DNA of 64,000 bases from assembly GCF_014645355.1 (NCBI RefSeq), contig NZ_BMLS01000003.1, forward strand, positions 124,001 to 188,000. Direction: 5' to 3'. The position numbers and the translations under genes are program-made. The DNA is from Bowmanella pacifica (GTDB lineage Bacteria; Pseudomonadota; Gammaproteobacteria; Enterobacterales; Alteromonadaceae). The notes under the pieces are model-generated. The model saw only the letters and a list, made by a program, of their open reading frames with translations, was not told where the DNA came from and made no database searches. This document shows, piece by piece, positions 35,040 through 43,538 of the stretch (position 1 is the first letter of the stretch; each line of letters starts with the position of its first letter).

Positions 35040-35933
35040 ATGAAGAGGCCGGAAAAACTCTACCTCGGTATTGATGGTGGTGGCAGCAAATGCAAAGTCT
35101 TGCTGGCTGATGAACACGGACAGGCACTCGGTACAGGTATCTCTGGTCCAGCCAATCCTAATCAGGGATTAGACTTGGCCATTAACTCCATCATGGATGC
35201 CACAGAGCAAGCGCTACATGCCGCCGGCTTCGCTTCCAGCATGGTTGATCAGCTTATCGTTGGCGCCGGCCTTGCCGGTGTGAATTTGCCTAAGTATCGC
35301 CTTATGTTGGAACAGTGGGATCACCCTTTTACTCAGTTCCACATTACCACCGACCTGCAAATCGCCTGTATGGGCGCCCATAACGGTATGGAAGGTGCTG
35401 TGATTATTGCTGGCACCGGCTCAATAGGCATGGCCCATGTCAATGGGCAGACCCATGAGCTGGGTGGCTATGGCTTTAGCGTCGGGGATCAAGGTAGCGG
35501 TGCCTGGATGGGAATCACTGCTATCAAGCAAGCTTTGCAGGCGCTGGATGGTTTGCTGCCTAACAGCGATCTGACACAGCGTGTACTGGACTTTACCCAG
35601 TGCCGCAATGCCCAGGAGTTAGCACAACAAATGGCTAACCTTAAGCCATCGGCCTATGCCAAGTTGGCGCCCCTGGTCGTCGAACAAGCCGCATTAAAAG
35701 ATACCCTGGCGCTGGACATCGTATTAAACGGGGCGGATTACATCAGCCGCCTAGCGCGAAAACTGTTAACCTACAACCCGCCCAGACTGTCGATGATTGG
35801 CGGTCTGGCACCACGTATCCAACCTTGGCTGGATGAAGATGTTCGCGAACGGGTCGAACCTGCCATACAGCCACCGGAAAACGGGGCAATTCTATTTGCT
35901 CAACAACAAGCCTTAGTAAGTGAGAAAGCTTAA
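35040..35933 (+). CDS. nagK: N-acetylglucosamine kinase NagK (BadF/BadG/BcrA ATPase family)
   Basis: Phosphorylates GlcNAc imported by NagP to GlcNAc-6-phosphate. 297 residues of the actin-like ASKHA fold: phosphate-1 motif LGIDGGGSKCKVLLAD (about 8-23), IAGTGSIGMA for phosphate-2 and GGYGFSVGDQGSGAWMG. These match the BadF/BadG-type GlcNAc kinases of Shewanella rather than the ROK-type NagK of E. coli. It starts the nagK-nagB-nagA-nagP block, preceded by a NagR operator, and overlaps nagB by one base (TAATG). Confidence 0.93.
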   Translation: MKRPEKLYLGIDGGGSKCKVLLADEHGQALGTGISGPANPNQGLDLAINSIMDATEQALHAAGFASSMVDQLIVGAGLAGVNLPKYRLMLEQWDHPFTQFHITTDLQIACMGAHNGMEGAVIIAGTGSIGMAHVNGQTHELGGYGFSVGDQGSGAWMGITAIKQALQALDGLLPNSDLTQRVLDFTQCRNAQELAQQMANLKPSAYAKLAPLVVEQAALKDTLALDIVLNGADYISRLARKLLTYNPPRLSMIGGLAPRIQPWLDEDVRERVEPAIQPPENGAILFAQQQALVSEKA

Positions 35934-36931
35934 TGTCAACCAGTATCATGGCCCAAGAAGCCGCTGAAACACCAAATCGAGTCAGAAGCCAGTTAGTAGA
36001 TAATCAGGAGGCCTGCTATCAGCTGGGTCAACGTATCCGGCTGTTTGATCCCGCCTTCGTGTTGATGGTGGGACGAGGTTCATCTGACCACGCTGGTGTG
36101 TTCGCCAAGTACCTGATTGAAATTGAAACCGGTACGCCGGTTACTGCGTCTGCGCCATCCGTGGCGAGCGTATATGGCAAAGAGCTCAAGCTCAAGCAAG
36201 CCTTGGTTATCGTTATCTCTCAGTCGGGTCGAAGCCCCGACATTCTGGCCCAAGCCAAAGCGGCTAAAAATGCCGGTGGCTTAGTGGTAGCCTTGGTTAA
36301 CGACACCACTTCCCCGCTTGCCGAAATGGTAGATTTTGTGCTGCCTTTAAACGCCGGGGCAGAAAAAGCCGTAGCGGCAACCAAGAGCTACCTCTGTACG
36401 TTAAGTGCATTACTGCAAATGGTGGCCTACTGGAAACAAGATAAGGAACTGATTGCAGCCCTGGAACAGCTACCAGACGCCTTGCAACAAGCCATTGAAG
36501 CACCGGTTCAATTAACCGCAGATTTTGTCCGCGACCTGAAACACTGCGTTGTGCTGGGTCGTGGTTTTGGTTATGCCATCGCCCGTGAATTGGCACTTAA
36601 ACTAAAAGAAGTCTGCAGCGTACACGCTGAAGCCTTCTCCAGTGCCGAATTTTTGCATGGTCCGGTCACTTTGGTACAGAAGAAACTGGCCGTGGTAGAT
36701 CTGACCATTGAAGATGAGTCTTTGGATGCTCACCGTCAGCAAATCGATGAAGTTGGCAGCCGCGGAGCTGTGCTGTGTCATATGACACAAACCACTAAAG
36801 ACGTTCACCCGCGTTTGGCACCTTTGACTCTGTTACAACGCTTTTATTTAGACGTTGAACAGGTTGCACAGCAACTGGGTTATGACCCGGATTCACCTGT
36901 TGGCCTGAATAAAGTCACGCAAACGTTGTAA
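35933..36931 (+). CDS. nagB: Glucosamine-6-phosphate deaminase NagB-II (SIS-domain type)
   Basis: Converts glucosamine-6-phosphate to fructose-6-phosphate and ammonia. 332 residues with two sugar-isomerase (SIS) domains: the first has GRGSSDHAGVFAKYLIE and SQSGRSPD, the second GRGFGYAIARELALKLKE and the AEAFSSAEFLHGP substrate loop. This is the isomerase-domain deaminase found in Shewanella and Alteromonas, unrelated to E. coli NagB. It resembles the C-terminal half of GlmS but lacks a glutaminase domain. It overlaps nagK by one base and precedes nagA by 13. Confidence 0.93.
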   Translation: MSTSIMAQEAAETPNRVRSQLVDNQEACYQLGQRIRLFDPAFVLMVGRGSSDHAGVFAKYLIEIETGTPVTASAPSVASVYGKELKLKQALVIVISQSGRSPDILAQAKAAKNAGGLVVALVNDTTSPLAEMVDFVLPLNAGAEKAVAATKSYLCTLSALLQMVAYWKQDKELIAALEQLPDALQQAIEAPVQLTADFVRDLKHCVVLGRGFGYAIARELALKLKEVCSVHAEAFSSAEFLHGPVTLVQKKLAVVDLTIEDESLDAHRQQIDEVGSRGAVLCHMTQTTKDVHPRLAPLTLLQRFYLDVEQVAQQLGYDPDSPVGLNKVTQTL

Positions 36932-36944
36932 TTAAGGGGTAGTC

Positions 36945-38066
36945 ATGGCGGTAAGTTACCTAAGCAAACTGTTTTTCGATGGTGAACAACTTCATCAAGA
37001 TGCTTGTGTTACGGTGGAAGATGGCAAAGTAGTGTCACTTCAACCCCAAGCCAACGCTGAAACGGTTGAAGTAGACGGGTTGTTGGCCCCGGGTTTTGTG
37101 GATGTGCAGGTCAATGGCGGCGGCGGTGTATTGTTTAACACCGACCAATCCGTGCAGGGCCTGTCCACTATACTCAAGGCCCATGCCCGTTTTGGTACAA
37201 CCGCCATGTTGCCCACACTGATAACTGACGGATTAGATATTATCCGTAAAGCCGCCGATGGCATGGCAGAAGCCATCGCTGCCAATACACCAGGTATTTG
37301 GGGTATTCACTTTGAAGGGCCGCACCTGAGCATGCCGAAAAAAGGCATTCACCGGGAGCAGTTTATACGCCCAGTCACGGACGCCGAACTTGCACAGTTT
37401 TGTCGCACGGATCTGGGTAAAGTGTTGGTTACCCTGGCACCAGAAAACGTACCGGTCGATATCATCCGCGAATTAGTCAGCCGCGGGGTGAAAGTCTGTC
37501 TTGGTCATTCCAATGCGGATGTTGATACCACGCTTGCGGCCATTGAAGCCGGTGCCGATGGCTTCACACATCTGTTCAATGCCATGTCTGCCATGACCAG
37601 CCGAGAGCCTGGTATGGTGGGTGCAGCGCTCGCCAGCGACAGTTACTGCGGATTGATTCTGGACCATTACCATGTCCATGCGGTCAGTGCCAAGGCAGCC
37701 ATTAAGGCCAAAGGCATCGAGCGTATCATGTTGGTCACCGATGCCATGGCCCATGTTGGGGCCGATATGAATGAATTACCCTTCTTTGACACCACCATAC
37801 GCCGTGATGGCGACATGCTGACCATTCCCGGCGGCACACTGGCGGGTTCGGCACTGGATATGGCCAGCGCCGTGCGTAATTGTCATCGTGACCTGGGTTT
37901 CTCATTGAACGACAGCTTACAAATGGCGTCTTTGACGCCCGCCCGCTATCTGGGCTTAGAAAACAAGCTGGGTAAGCTCTTACCTGGCTATCAAGCTGAT
38001 ATGGTACTGCTGGATGATAATCAGCAGGTTAAACAAAACTGGATTGGCGGTCAGGCAATGCTCTGA
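36945..38066 (+). CDS. nagA: N-acetylglucosamine-6-phosphate deacetylase NagA
   Basis: Removes acetate from GlcNAc-6-phosphate. 373 residues, amidohydrolase fold. Metal and substrate residues are visible in GIHFEGPHLSMPKKGIH, CLGHSNA and THLFNAMS, and the catalytic aspartate in LVTDAMAHVG. AAGGGGTAG lies before the ATG. It is the third gene of the nagKBAP block; the acetate released here is a plausible link to the cobB gene behind nagR. Confidence 0.96.
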   Translation: MAVSYLSKLFFDGEQLHQDACVTVEDGKVVSLQPQANAETVEVDGLLAPGFVDVQVNGGGGVLFNTDQSVQGLSTILKAHARFGTTAMLPTLITDGLDIIRKAADGMAEAIAANTPGIWGIHFEGPHLSMPKKGIHREQFIRPVTDAELAQFCRTDLGKVLVTLAPENVPVDIIRELVSRGVKVCLGHSNADVDTTLAAIEAGADGFTHLFNAMSAMTSREPGMVGAALASDSYCGLILDHYHVHAVSAKAAIKAKGIERIMLVTDAMAHVGADMNELPFFDTTIRRDGDMLTIPGGTLAGSALDMASAVRNCHRDLGFSLNDSLQMASLTPARYLGLENKLGKLLPGYQADMVLLDDNQQVKQNWIGGQAML

Positions 38067-38127
38067 GCCGCCGGCAACAACAAGTGTGCCGGTGCTTCGG
38101 CCTGGCGTTAATCAAAGTGAGAATAAG

Positions 38128-39432
38128 ATGGATACCACAATGAGTAGCCGCGACCTGACCAAAAGCAATGCCGTCCCCATGGCTATTGTTGCCGGCCTGT
38201 TCTTTATACTGGGTTTTGCAACCTGGCTGAACGGCTCCCTGATGCCGTACTTAAAGCAAATCTTTGACCTGACCCCCTTTCAGGCTGCCTTGATTCTGGG
38301 TAACTTTTATATTGCCGTGACCTTTACTGCGATCCCCTCGGCTTGGGTTATTCGCAAAGTCGGTTACAAAAACGGTATGGCCCTGGCTATCGGCGGCATG
38401 CTACTGGCAGCTTTGCTTTATATCCCTGCCGCTGAAACCCAGACCTTTGGTTTATTCCTGGTCGCCCAGCTATTTATGGGGATCGCTCAAACGCTGCTAC
38501 AAACCGCGGTTAACCCTTATGTGGTGCGTTTAGGTCCAGAAGAGTCTGCGGCAGTACGAGTCAGCATCATGGGTATTTTGAATAAAAGTGCCGGTGTTGT
38601 TGCACCTTTGGTATTCAGCGCTTTAATTGCTGCGCAGTTTACCGGTTTGGTGGGTAAAGAGCTGACCGCCGAAGAAGTCACTATGATGGCTGACAGCCTG
38701 ATTCTGCCTTACCTGGGTATGGCCGCCTTTTTTGGTGTTATTGCGCTGGCGGTAAAATTCTCTCCCATTCCTGAATTACAGGATGAAGATGAAGACGGCA
38801 ACGACCAAGGCACGGTAAAAGAAGCATTGCGTCATCCCCATTTGGTACTGGGTGTATTGTCTTTGTTCTTCTATGTCGCCGCGGAAGTCATTGCTGCCGA
38901 CACTATCGGTGCCTATGCGTTATCCCTAGGCGTTGTAAACTACAGTGTCATGACCTCCTATACCATGGTGTGTATGGTGGTTGGTTACGTGCTGGGCATC
39001 ATTCTGATTCCCCGCGTTATCTCCCAGCAAAAGGCCCTGACCTGCTCTGCCGTACTGGGTATTCTGCTGTCTCTTGCCATTGTTTTTGGCAGTGCCGAGT
39101 CTACTGCCATTGCCGATGCCGTGTTGGTGCCTTTTGGTGGCGCCCAGTTACCTAACTCTCTGCTGCTTATAGCCGTTCTGGGTTTAGCAAACGCTATTGT
39201 GTGGCCTGCTGTATGGCCCATGGCTCTGTCTGGTCTGGGCAAACTAACTAGCGTGGCATCAGGCCTGCTGGTAATGGGGATTGCCGGTGGCGCCTTCGGC
39301 CCAATGTTCTGGGGTTTGCTCAGTGGCGCCGGCGACGCGGCTGGTCAACAGTTTGGCTACATAGTCTTAGTGCCCTGCTACCTGTTTATTCTTTACTTTG
39401 CTGTCGCCGGTCACAAAAAACGCAGCTGGTAA
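38128..39432 (+). CDS. nagP: Inner-membrane N-acetylglucosamine transporter NagP (MFS, FHS family)
   Basis: 434 residues, twelve membrane segments. The family start is NAVPMAIVAGLFFILGFATWLNG, written in parts, followed by MPYLKQIFDLTPFQAAL, which is close to the FucP/NagP group of sugar:proton symporters. The frame is open from 38014 inside nagA, but the ATG at 38128 after GTGAGAATAAG starts the normal N-terminus; a second ATG five codons later is possible. NagP imports free GlcNAc, consistent with the NagK kinase route rather than a PTS. A strong terminator follows. Confidence 0.93.
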   Translation: MDTTMSSRDLTKSNAVPMAIVAGLFFILGFATWLNGSLMPYLKQIFDLTPFQAALILGNFYIAVTFTAIPSAWVIRKVGYKNGMALAIGGMLLAALLYIPAAETQTFGLFLVAQLFMGIAQTLLQTAVNPYVVRLGPEESAAVRVSIMGILNKSAGVVAPLVFSALIAAQFTGLVGKELTAEEVTMMADSLILPYLGMAAFFGVIALAVKFSPIPELQDEDEDGNDQGTVKEALRHPHLVLGVLSLFFYVAAEVIAADTIGAYALSLGVVNYSVMTSYTMVCMVVGYVLGIILIPRVISQQKALTCSAVLGILLSLAIVFGSAESTAIADAVLVPFGGAQLPNSLLLIAVLGLANAIVWPAVWPMALSGLGKLTSVASGLLVMGIAGGAFGPMFWGLLSGAGDAAGQQFGYIVLVPCYLFILYFAVAGHKKRSW

Positions 39433-39449
39433 ACCGCACAATAACGCTT

Positions 39450-39481
39450 AAAAAGCGCGCTATGTAAGAGCGCGCTTTTTT
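39450..39481 (+). terminator. Rho-independent terminator after nagP
   Basis: AAAAGCGCGC (39451-39460) pairs with GCGCGCTTTT (39470-39479), followed by further T. It ends the nagKBAP transcript before nagX. Confidence 0.88.
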
Positions 39482-39508
39482 GTATCAATTACATGACGAG
39501 GTGATTCA

Positions 39509-40591
39509 ATGAAACGTGAATTGAGTCTGGATATTTTTCGCGGTTTAACCTTGGCGGCGATGATTTTGGTCAATACGCCGGGTAGCTGGTCGCATGTTTA
39601 TGCCCCCCTTCTACACGCCAGTTGGCATGGGTTAACTCCCACAGATCTTATTTTTCCCTTCTTCCTGTTTATTGTTGGCGCAGCCATGTTTCACTCCATG
39701 GGGCGCATACCTAAGGGGCAGATTCCCTGGGCAAAAGTGATCAAACGCACACTGCTGATGTTCCTTATCGGTTTTGCGCTAAATATATACCCCTTTACTG
39801 GTGATCCAGAGAACTGGCGCATCATGGGTGTACTGCAACGTATTGCGCTGTGTTATTTCGTTGGTGCTTTACTTATTCTCAGCTTGAATACCCGCGGTGT
39901 ATGGCTGGCTAGCGCAGGGATCCTGGTGGGATATTGGTTACTGATGCAAATGAGCGCGGATCCTTGGTCCTTAGAACACAACTTGGTTCGCCAAGTGGAT
40001 GTTACCCTATTAGGTGCTGCCCACTTGTACCAGGGCTTCGGTGTGGCTTTTGATCCCGAAGGCTTACTCAGTTGCCTGCCAGCAACTGTTACGCTGCTTG
40101 CCGGCTATCTGACGTCCAGCATGTTATCAGGTTGCACAGATCATCAAACCAAGATTAAAAATCTGCTTACCTGGGCGGCGATAGCACTGCTGGCCGGTTT
40201 GCTCTGGCACCCCTTGCAACCTATCAATAAAGCGCTCTGGACAGGCTCCTACGTGCTGGTTACCAGTGCTTTTGCCTGGCTAACCCTGGCCTTGATCATT
40301 TATTGTCATGATATCAGGCAATGGCAAAAAGGCTTCCACTGGGCACAGGTGTATGGCAGTAATCCCTTGTTTATCTATGTCTTGTCCTGGCTGTATGCCG
40401 CCACACTCGGACAGGTTATTCGCTTTGATGTGGACGGTAAGAGCATCAGCGCTTATCAGTGGACGTTCGAATTTTTAAGCGACTTTATGTCACAGAAAAA
40501 CGCCTCCCTGCTGTTTGCCTTAATCGCTGTCGGCTTGCACTACTTACTATCAGCCTGGCTGTATAAGCGAAAAATCTTTATCAAGCTTTAG
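39509..40591 (+). CDS. nagX: NagX, DUF5009/HGSNAT-like membrane acyltransferase
   Basis: 360 residues with about ten membrane segments. The start RELSLDIFRGLTLAAMILVN is the hallmark of the COG4299 family, related to human heparan-alpha-glucosaminide N-acetyltransferase. The conserved histidine region appears as LHASWHGLTPTDLIFPFFLF, written in parts. NagX genes lie in the nag loci of Shewanella and relatives. The reaction is unproven; transmembrane acetylation or transport of glucosamine compounds is the usual suggestion. It has its own ribosome binding site (ACGAGGTG) after the nagP terminator and is closed by another terminator. Confidence 0.9.
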   Translation: MKRELSLDIFRGLTLAAMILVNTPGSWSHVYAPLLHASWHGLTPTDLIFPFFLFIVGAAMFHSMGRIPKGQIPWAKVIKRTLLMFLIGFALNIYPFTGDPENWRIMGVLQRIALCYFVGALLILSLNTRGVWLASAGILVGYWLLMQMSADPWSLEHNLVRQVDVTLLGAAHLYQGFGVAFDPEGLLSCLPATVTLLAGYLTSSMLSGCTDHQTKIKNLLTWAAIALLAGLLWHPLQPINKALWTGSYVLVTSAFAWLTLALIIYCHDIRQWQKGFHWAQVYGSNPLFIYVLSWLYAATLGQVIRFDVDGKSISAYQWTFEFLSDFMSQKNASLLFALIAVGLHYLLSAWLYKRKIFIKL

Positions 40592-40602
40592 TCGTCTTGT
40601 TA

Positions 40603-40629
40603 AACGCCCTGCTCCGCAGGGCGTTTTTT
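40603..40629 (+). terminator. Rho-independent terminator after nagX
   Basis: AACGCCCTGC and GCAGGGCGTT form a 10-bp stem around TCC, followed by a T-run. It marks the end of the nag locus. Confidence 0.93.
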
Positions 40630-40630
40630 G

Positions 40631-40647
40631 TTTCACATTCATTTCAC
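40631..40647 (+). promoter_or_regulatory. TTTCAC direct repeat, 11-bp period, before the alpha/beta hydrolase gene
   Basis: TTTCAC at 40631-40636 and again at 40642-40647, separated by ATTCA. An 11-bp direct repeat is the usual form of an OmpR/PhoB/PmrA-family binding site. A matching repeat precedes the DJ-1-like gene at 41646, and an OmpR-family regulator is encoded at 42855. Confidence 0.45.
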
Positions 40648-40691
40648 CTTTGCAGCGGCACAGTACACCTCTTTATGTTTGGAGAGTGGAT

Positions 40692-41606
40692 ATGCCTAAA
40701 TTTTTGCAGCGAAGATTGGTCATATTATTTATGGCCTTGGTTGGCGTTGCCGCCATTTGGTACAACTTTTTTCGCCTGGCGCCCTATAGTTTGACAGAAC
40801 AGCAACGCCAGCAAGCCTTTGAAGTATCTGGTGCGGCTGATTTGTCGTTAAAGATGCAGCCGTTGTCCACCACTGCCTGGCAGTTTACTTATACGTCATT
40901 TGACGGGGCGACAGTAAACGGGCAGTTACACTACCCGGCGCCGCCTAGTGAGATTCACCACAAAATACCGGTATTAATTGGTGTCCATGCTATGGGCAGA
41001 AGTCAGATTCGGTGGTGGCAAGACAGTTTTAACGGCAGCCCTACCCTCACTCAGGTACATAAACTTAGCCGCATGGCGCTCGACGCTGGCTATGCTGTAG
41101 TGGCTATAGACGCTCGGGAGCATGGCCAACGCAAAAATCCGGAGCGTTCACTTAAACGCATCATGTGGGGCTTACACCTGTGGGGAGAGCGACATCATTA
41201 TGAGGCCATGATCCACGACACTGTTGTCGATCACAGGATACTGCTTGATTGGCTTAGCACTCAGCCACAGTTCGATAATCAGCAACTGCATGTTGCTGGT
41301 TACAGTATGGGTGCACAGGTTAGCCTACTGCTAGCGGCGGTGGATAAACGCATAAGCAAGGTATTAGCCGTGGTGCCACCCCATGTAGACGATAAGACAG
41401 CCTTAGTCTCTGTGCTGCAATGGGTTGCTGGTCTGAAAGATAATTCGGTGACCTTGCTTAGCGCCGATAACGATGAGCACGCCAGTCAGGAAGACAATCA
41501 ACGATTATTTAATCTTATCCCATCACAGTCTAAGCAGCATATTCGCTTCAACGCCGGTCATATCCTGCCCGAGGATTACCCTACAAAATTACAGCACTGG
41601 TTTTAA
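40692..41606 (+). CDS. Alpha/beta hydrolase with N-terminal membrane anchor
   Basis: 304 residues. The ATG at 40692 with GGAGAG upstream was chosen over a TTG at 40650. An N-terminal membrane segment (about 9-25) is followed by an alpha/beta hydrolase domain. The oxyanion strand is PVLIGVHAMGRS, the nucleophile elbow GYSMG (in VAGYSMGAQ), and the likely histidine lies in AGHILPEDY near the C-terminus. The substrate is unknown; a dienelactone-hydrolase or esterase-like role is possible. It is followed by the DJ-1-like gene and a two-component system. The shared 11-bp repeat upstream suggests joint control. Confidence 0.82.
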   Translation: MPKFLQRRLVILFMALVGVAAIWYNFFRLAPYSLTEQQRQQAFEVSGAADLSLKMQPLSTTAWQFTYTSFDGATVNGQLHYPAPPSEIHHKIPVLIGVHAMGRSQIRWWQDSFNGSPTLTQVHKLSRMALDAGYAVVAIDAREHGQRKNPERSLKRIMWGLHLWGERHHYEAMIHDTVVDHRILLDWLSTQPQFDNQQLHVAGYSMGAQVSLLLAAVDKRISKVLAVVPPHVDDKTALVSVLQWVAGLKDNSVTLLSADNDEHASQEDNQRLFNLIPSQSKQHIRFNAGHILPEDYPTKLQHWF

Positions 41607-41645
41607 CCTCGCACTAACAGCAAAAAAAACATTGTGAGCAAGTCA

Positions 41646-41662
41646 CTTCACAGCAGTTTCAC
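41646..41662 (+). promoter_or_regulatory. CTTCAC/TTTCAC direct repeat, 11-bp period, before the DJ-1-like gene
   Basis: CTTCAC (41646-41651) and TTTCAC (41657-41662) lie 11 bp apart, 46 bases before the ATG. The spacing and hexamer match the repeat before the hydrolase gene, with one base changed. Confidence 0.45.
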
Positions 41663-41707
41663 ATACTGACAGGCAGACTAATCCTGCCAATAAACAGGAC
41701 ACATTTT

Positions 41708-42844
41708 ATGAAACTTATACATTATACCTTGGTAATTTTAGGCCTGCTGCTAAGCAACAACCTGCATGCTAATCCACGCGTGCTAATGGTCATTAGCAGC
41801 CACGGGGAAAAAAACGCCGCAGAGGAGATTATTCAACCAGGATTTGAGTTTGACGAGCTGGCCAAAGCCTATCTTGTATTTAGCGACAATGGCCTTGAGG
41901 TGGATATTGCCAGCCCGGCAGGTGGCCATCCGATTGCTGACAACTACGACCCGACCAAGCCCTACAACCAATTGTTTTTAGCTGATCCCAAAGCATATTC
42001 CAGGTTGACTAACAGTTTAAAGTTGGCTGATTTAGATGCTGGAGATTTTCAGGCGGTATTTGTCGTTGGGGGTAAAGGGCCAATGTTTGATCTATGGCAG
42101 GATGCCACCTTGCAGCAGCTCATCGGCGACATATGGGAAAACCGCGGTGTGATATCAGGAGTTTGCCATGGCCCGGCGGCTTTTGTTGATGTGAAGCTAT
42201 CAGACGGCAGCTATCTTGTCGCGGGTAAAAAGGTCAATGGTTTTACCAATCAGGAAGAGGCGGCATTTGGCAAAAAATGGAAAAAAGACTTCGCATTTTT
42301 ACTGGAAGACAAGTTAAAAGCGCGCGGTGCGTTATTTGAACAATCAGCATTAATGCTAAATCATGTCAGCACTGATGATCGTTTGATTACCGGGCAAAAT
42401 CCCTTTTCCACCGTAGATACGGCACTGGCCGTTCTTGCCAGGTTAGGTGTGGACATTACTACTGTGCCTCACTACGCCGACGACAACAGTATTAAACTGG
42501 TGCGGGAGATTTTACAAGGTAAGCCGTACAGTACAGAGCAGCTATCGCAAAATACCCAGGTGCAAGTAGAGCTGGTCGGTATGTATGGTTATTATCTTGC
42601 CCTGTTCGGTGAGCAACAAGATGACAAGCACAATGCCATTCGCATTATGGAACTGGTCAGCCCCATCATGCAGCATCCGATGCTCGTTATGCAAATTGCC
42701 AAAAAATACCAGGCATTGGGTAAACATCAGGCCGCGCTGGACAGCTTGAACACGTTTTTACAAAGCCATCCCGAGGCGACTAAGGTACAAGCGTTACTCA
42801 AACAACTGACATCCGAGCAAGGGCAAACAGCAAGTTCACTTTAG
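41708..42844 (+). CDS. Secreted DJ-1/PfpI-family protein with helical C-terminal extension
   Basis: 378 residues. A signal peptide (about 1-21, ending NNLHA) is followed by a class I glutamine-amidotransferase-like domain. The nucleophile elbow is GVCHGPAA and the family glycines are in VFVVGGKGPMFDLW. Chaperone/glyoxalase proteins of this type (Hsp31-like) are normally cytoplasmic and about 230 residues. Here residues from about 255 onward form an additional helical, TPR-like region (KKYQALGKHQAALDSLNTFL). It is followed 10 bases later by the response regulator gene, so the products may be linked in one envelope response. Enzyme activity is not established. Confidence 0.85.
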   Translation: MKLIHYTLVILGLLLSNNLHANPRVLMVISSHGEKNAAEEIIQPGFEFDELAKAYLVFSDNGLEVDIASPAGGHPIADNYDPTKPYNQLFLADPKAYSRLTNSLKLADLDAGDFQAVFVVGGKGPMFDLWQDATLQQLIGDIWENRGVISGVCHGPAAFVDVKLSDGSYLVAGKKVNGFTNQEEAAFGKKWKKDFAFLLEDKLKARGALFEQSALMLNHVSTDDRLITGQNPFSTVDTALAVLARLGVDITTVPHYADDNSIKLVREILQGKPYSTEQLSQNTQVQVELVGMYGYYLALFGEQQDDKHNAIRIMELVSPIMQHPMLVMQIAKKYQALGKHQAALDSLNTFLQSHPEATKVQALLKQLTSEQGQTASSL

Positions 42845-42854
42845 GATACATAGC

Positions 42855-43538
42855 GTGAAAATACTGATCGTGGAAGATAATCAAGACATTGCTGCCAATA
42901 TCGCCGAATACCTGACTATCGAAGACTGGCAGCTGGACTTTGCTTACCATGGTCAGCATGGCTTGCAGCTAGCGCTGCAAGCCTACTATGACCTGATCAT
43001 CTTAGATTTAATGCTCCCCGGATTGGATGGCTGGCAGCTCTGTGCCGAAGTGCGTCGTCAGGCCACCCGGCATATCCCCATCCTGATGCTCACCGCCAGA
43101 GACAGCCTGAACGACAAGGTCAAAGGATTTGAGTTGGGGGCAGACGATTACCTAACCAAACCTTTTGCCCTTGAAGAACTAAAAATGCGCTGCCAAGCTC
43201 TGGCCAGACGCCATGAAGCAAATCAAACCCATCAACTCACCTTGGGCCCTTTGGTGATTGATAAGCGCGCGCACCAAGTTTGGCGCCAAGGCCAGTTAAT
43301 AGCCCTGAACCCTATCCCTTATCAAATATTACTGCTCCTTGCCCAGGCGCATCCCAGGGTCGTCACCCGCAGTGAAATTATTGAACGTATCTGGCAGGAC
43401 GCTCCCACGGACTCGGATGCACTGCGTTCCCACATCTACCAATTACGTCAGCGGCTTGATAAACCTTTCGACCAGCCGCTCTTACAAACTCAACATCAGA
43501 TTGGTTTCAGCCTGGCAATCTCCCATGCAAAGACATAG
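42855..43538 (+). CDS. OmpR-family two-component response regulator
   Basis: 227 residues: a receiver domain with the phosphoacceptor D51 in LIILDLMLPGLDGW, acidic residues in VEDNQD and the lysine in YLTKPFALEEL, then an OmpR/PhoB-type winged helix (SEIIERIWQD; ALRSHIYQLRQRLDKPF). The start is GTG at 42855 after TAGGATA. It overlaps the sensor kinase gene by 14 bases. Its binding site is probably an 11-bp direct repeat, such as those before the hydrolase and DJ-1-like genes. The closest general type is QseB/PmrA-like. Confidence 0.93.
   Translation: MKILIVEDNQDIAANIAEYLTIEDWQLDFAYHGQHGLQLALQAYYDLIILDLMLPGLDGWQLCAEVRRQATRHIPILMLTARDSLNDKVKGFELGADDYLTKPFALEELKMRCQALARRHEANQTHQLTLGPLVIDKRAHQVWRQGQLIALNPIPYQILLLLAQAHPRVVTRSEIIERIWQDAPTDSDALRSHIYQLRQRLDKPFDQPLLQTQHQIGFSLAISHAKT

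Noticed and set aside
41634-41648. TGTGAGCAAGTCACT as a CRP site
   Set aside because: The spacer is five bases instead of six and the right half is incomplete.
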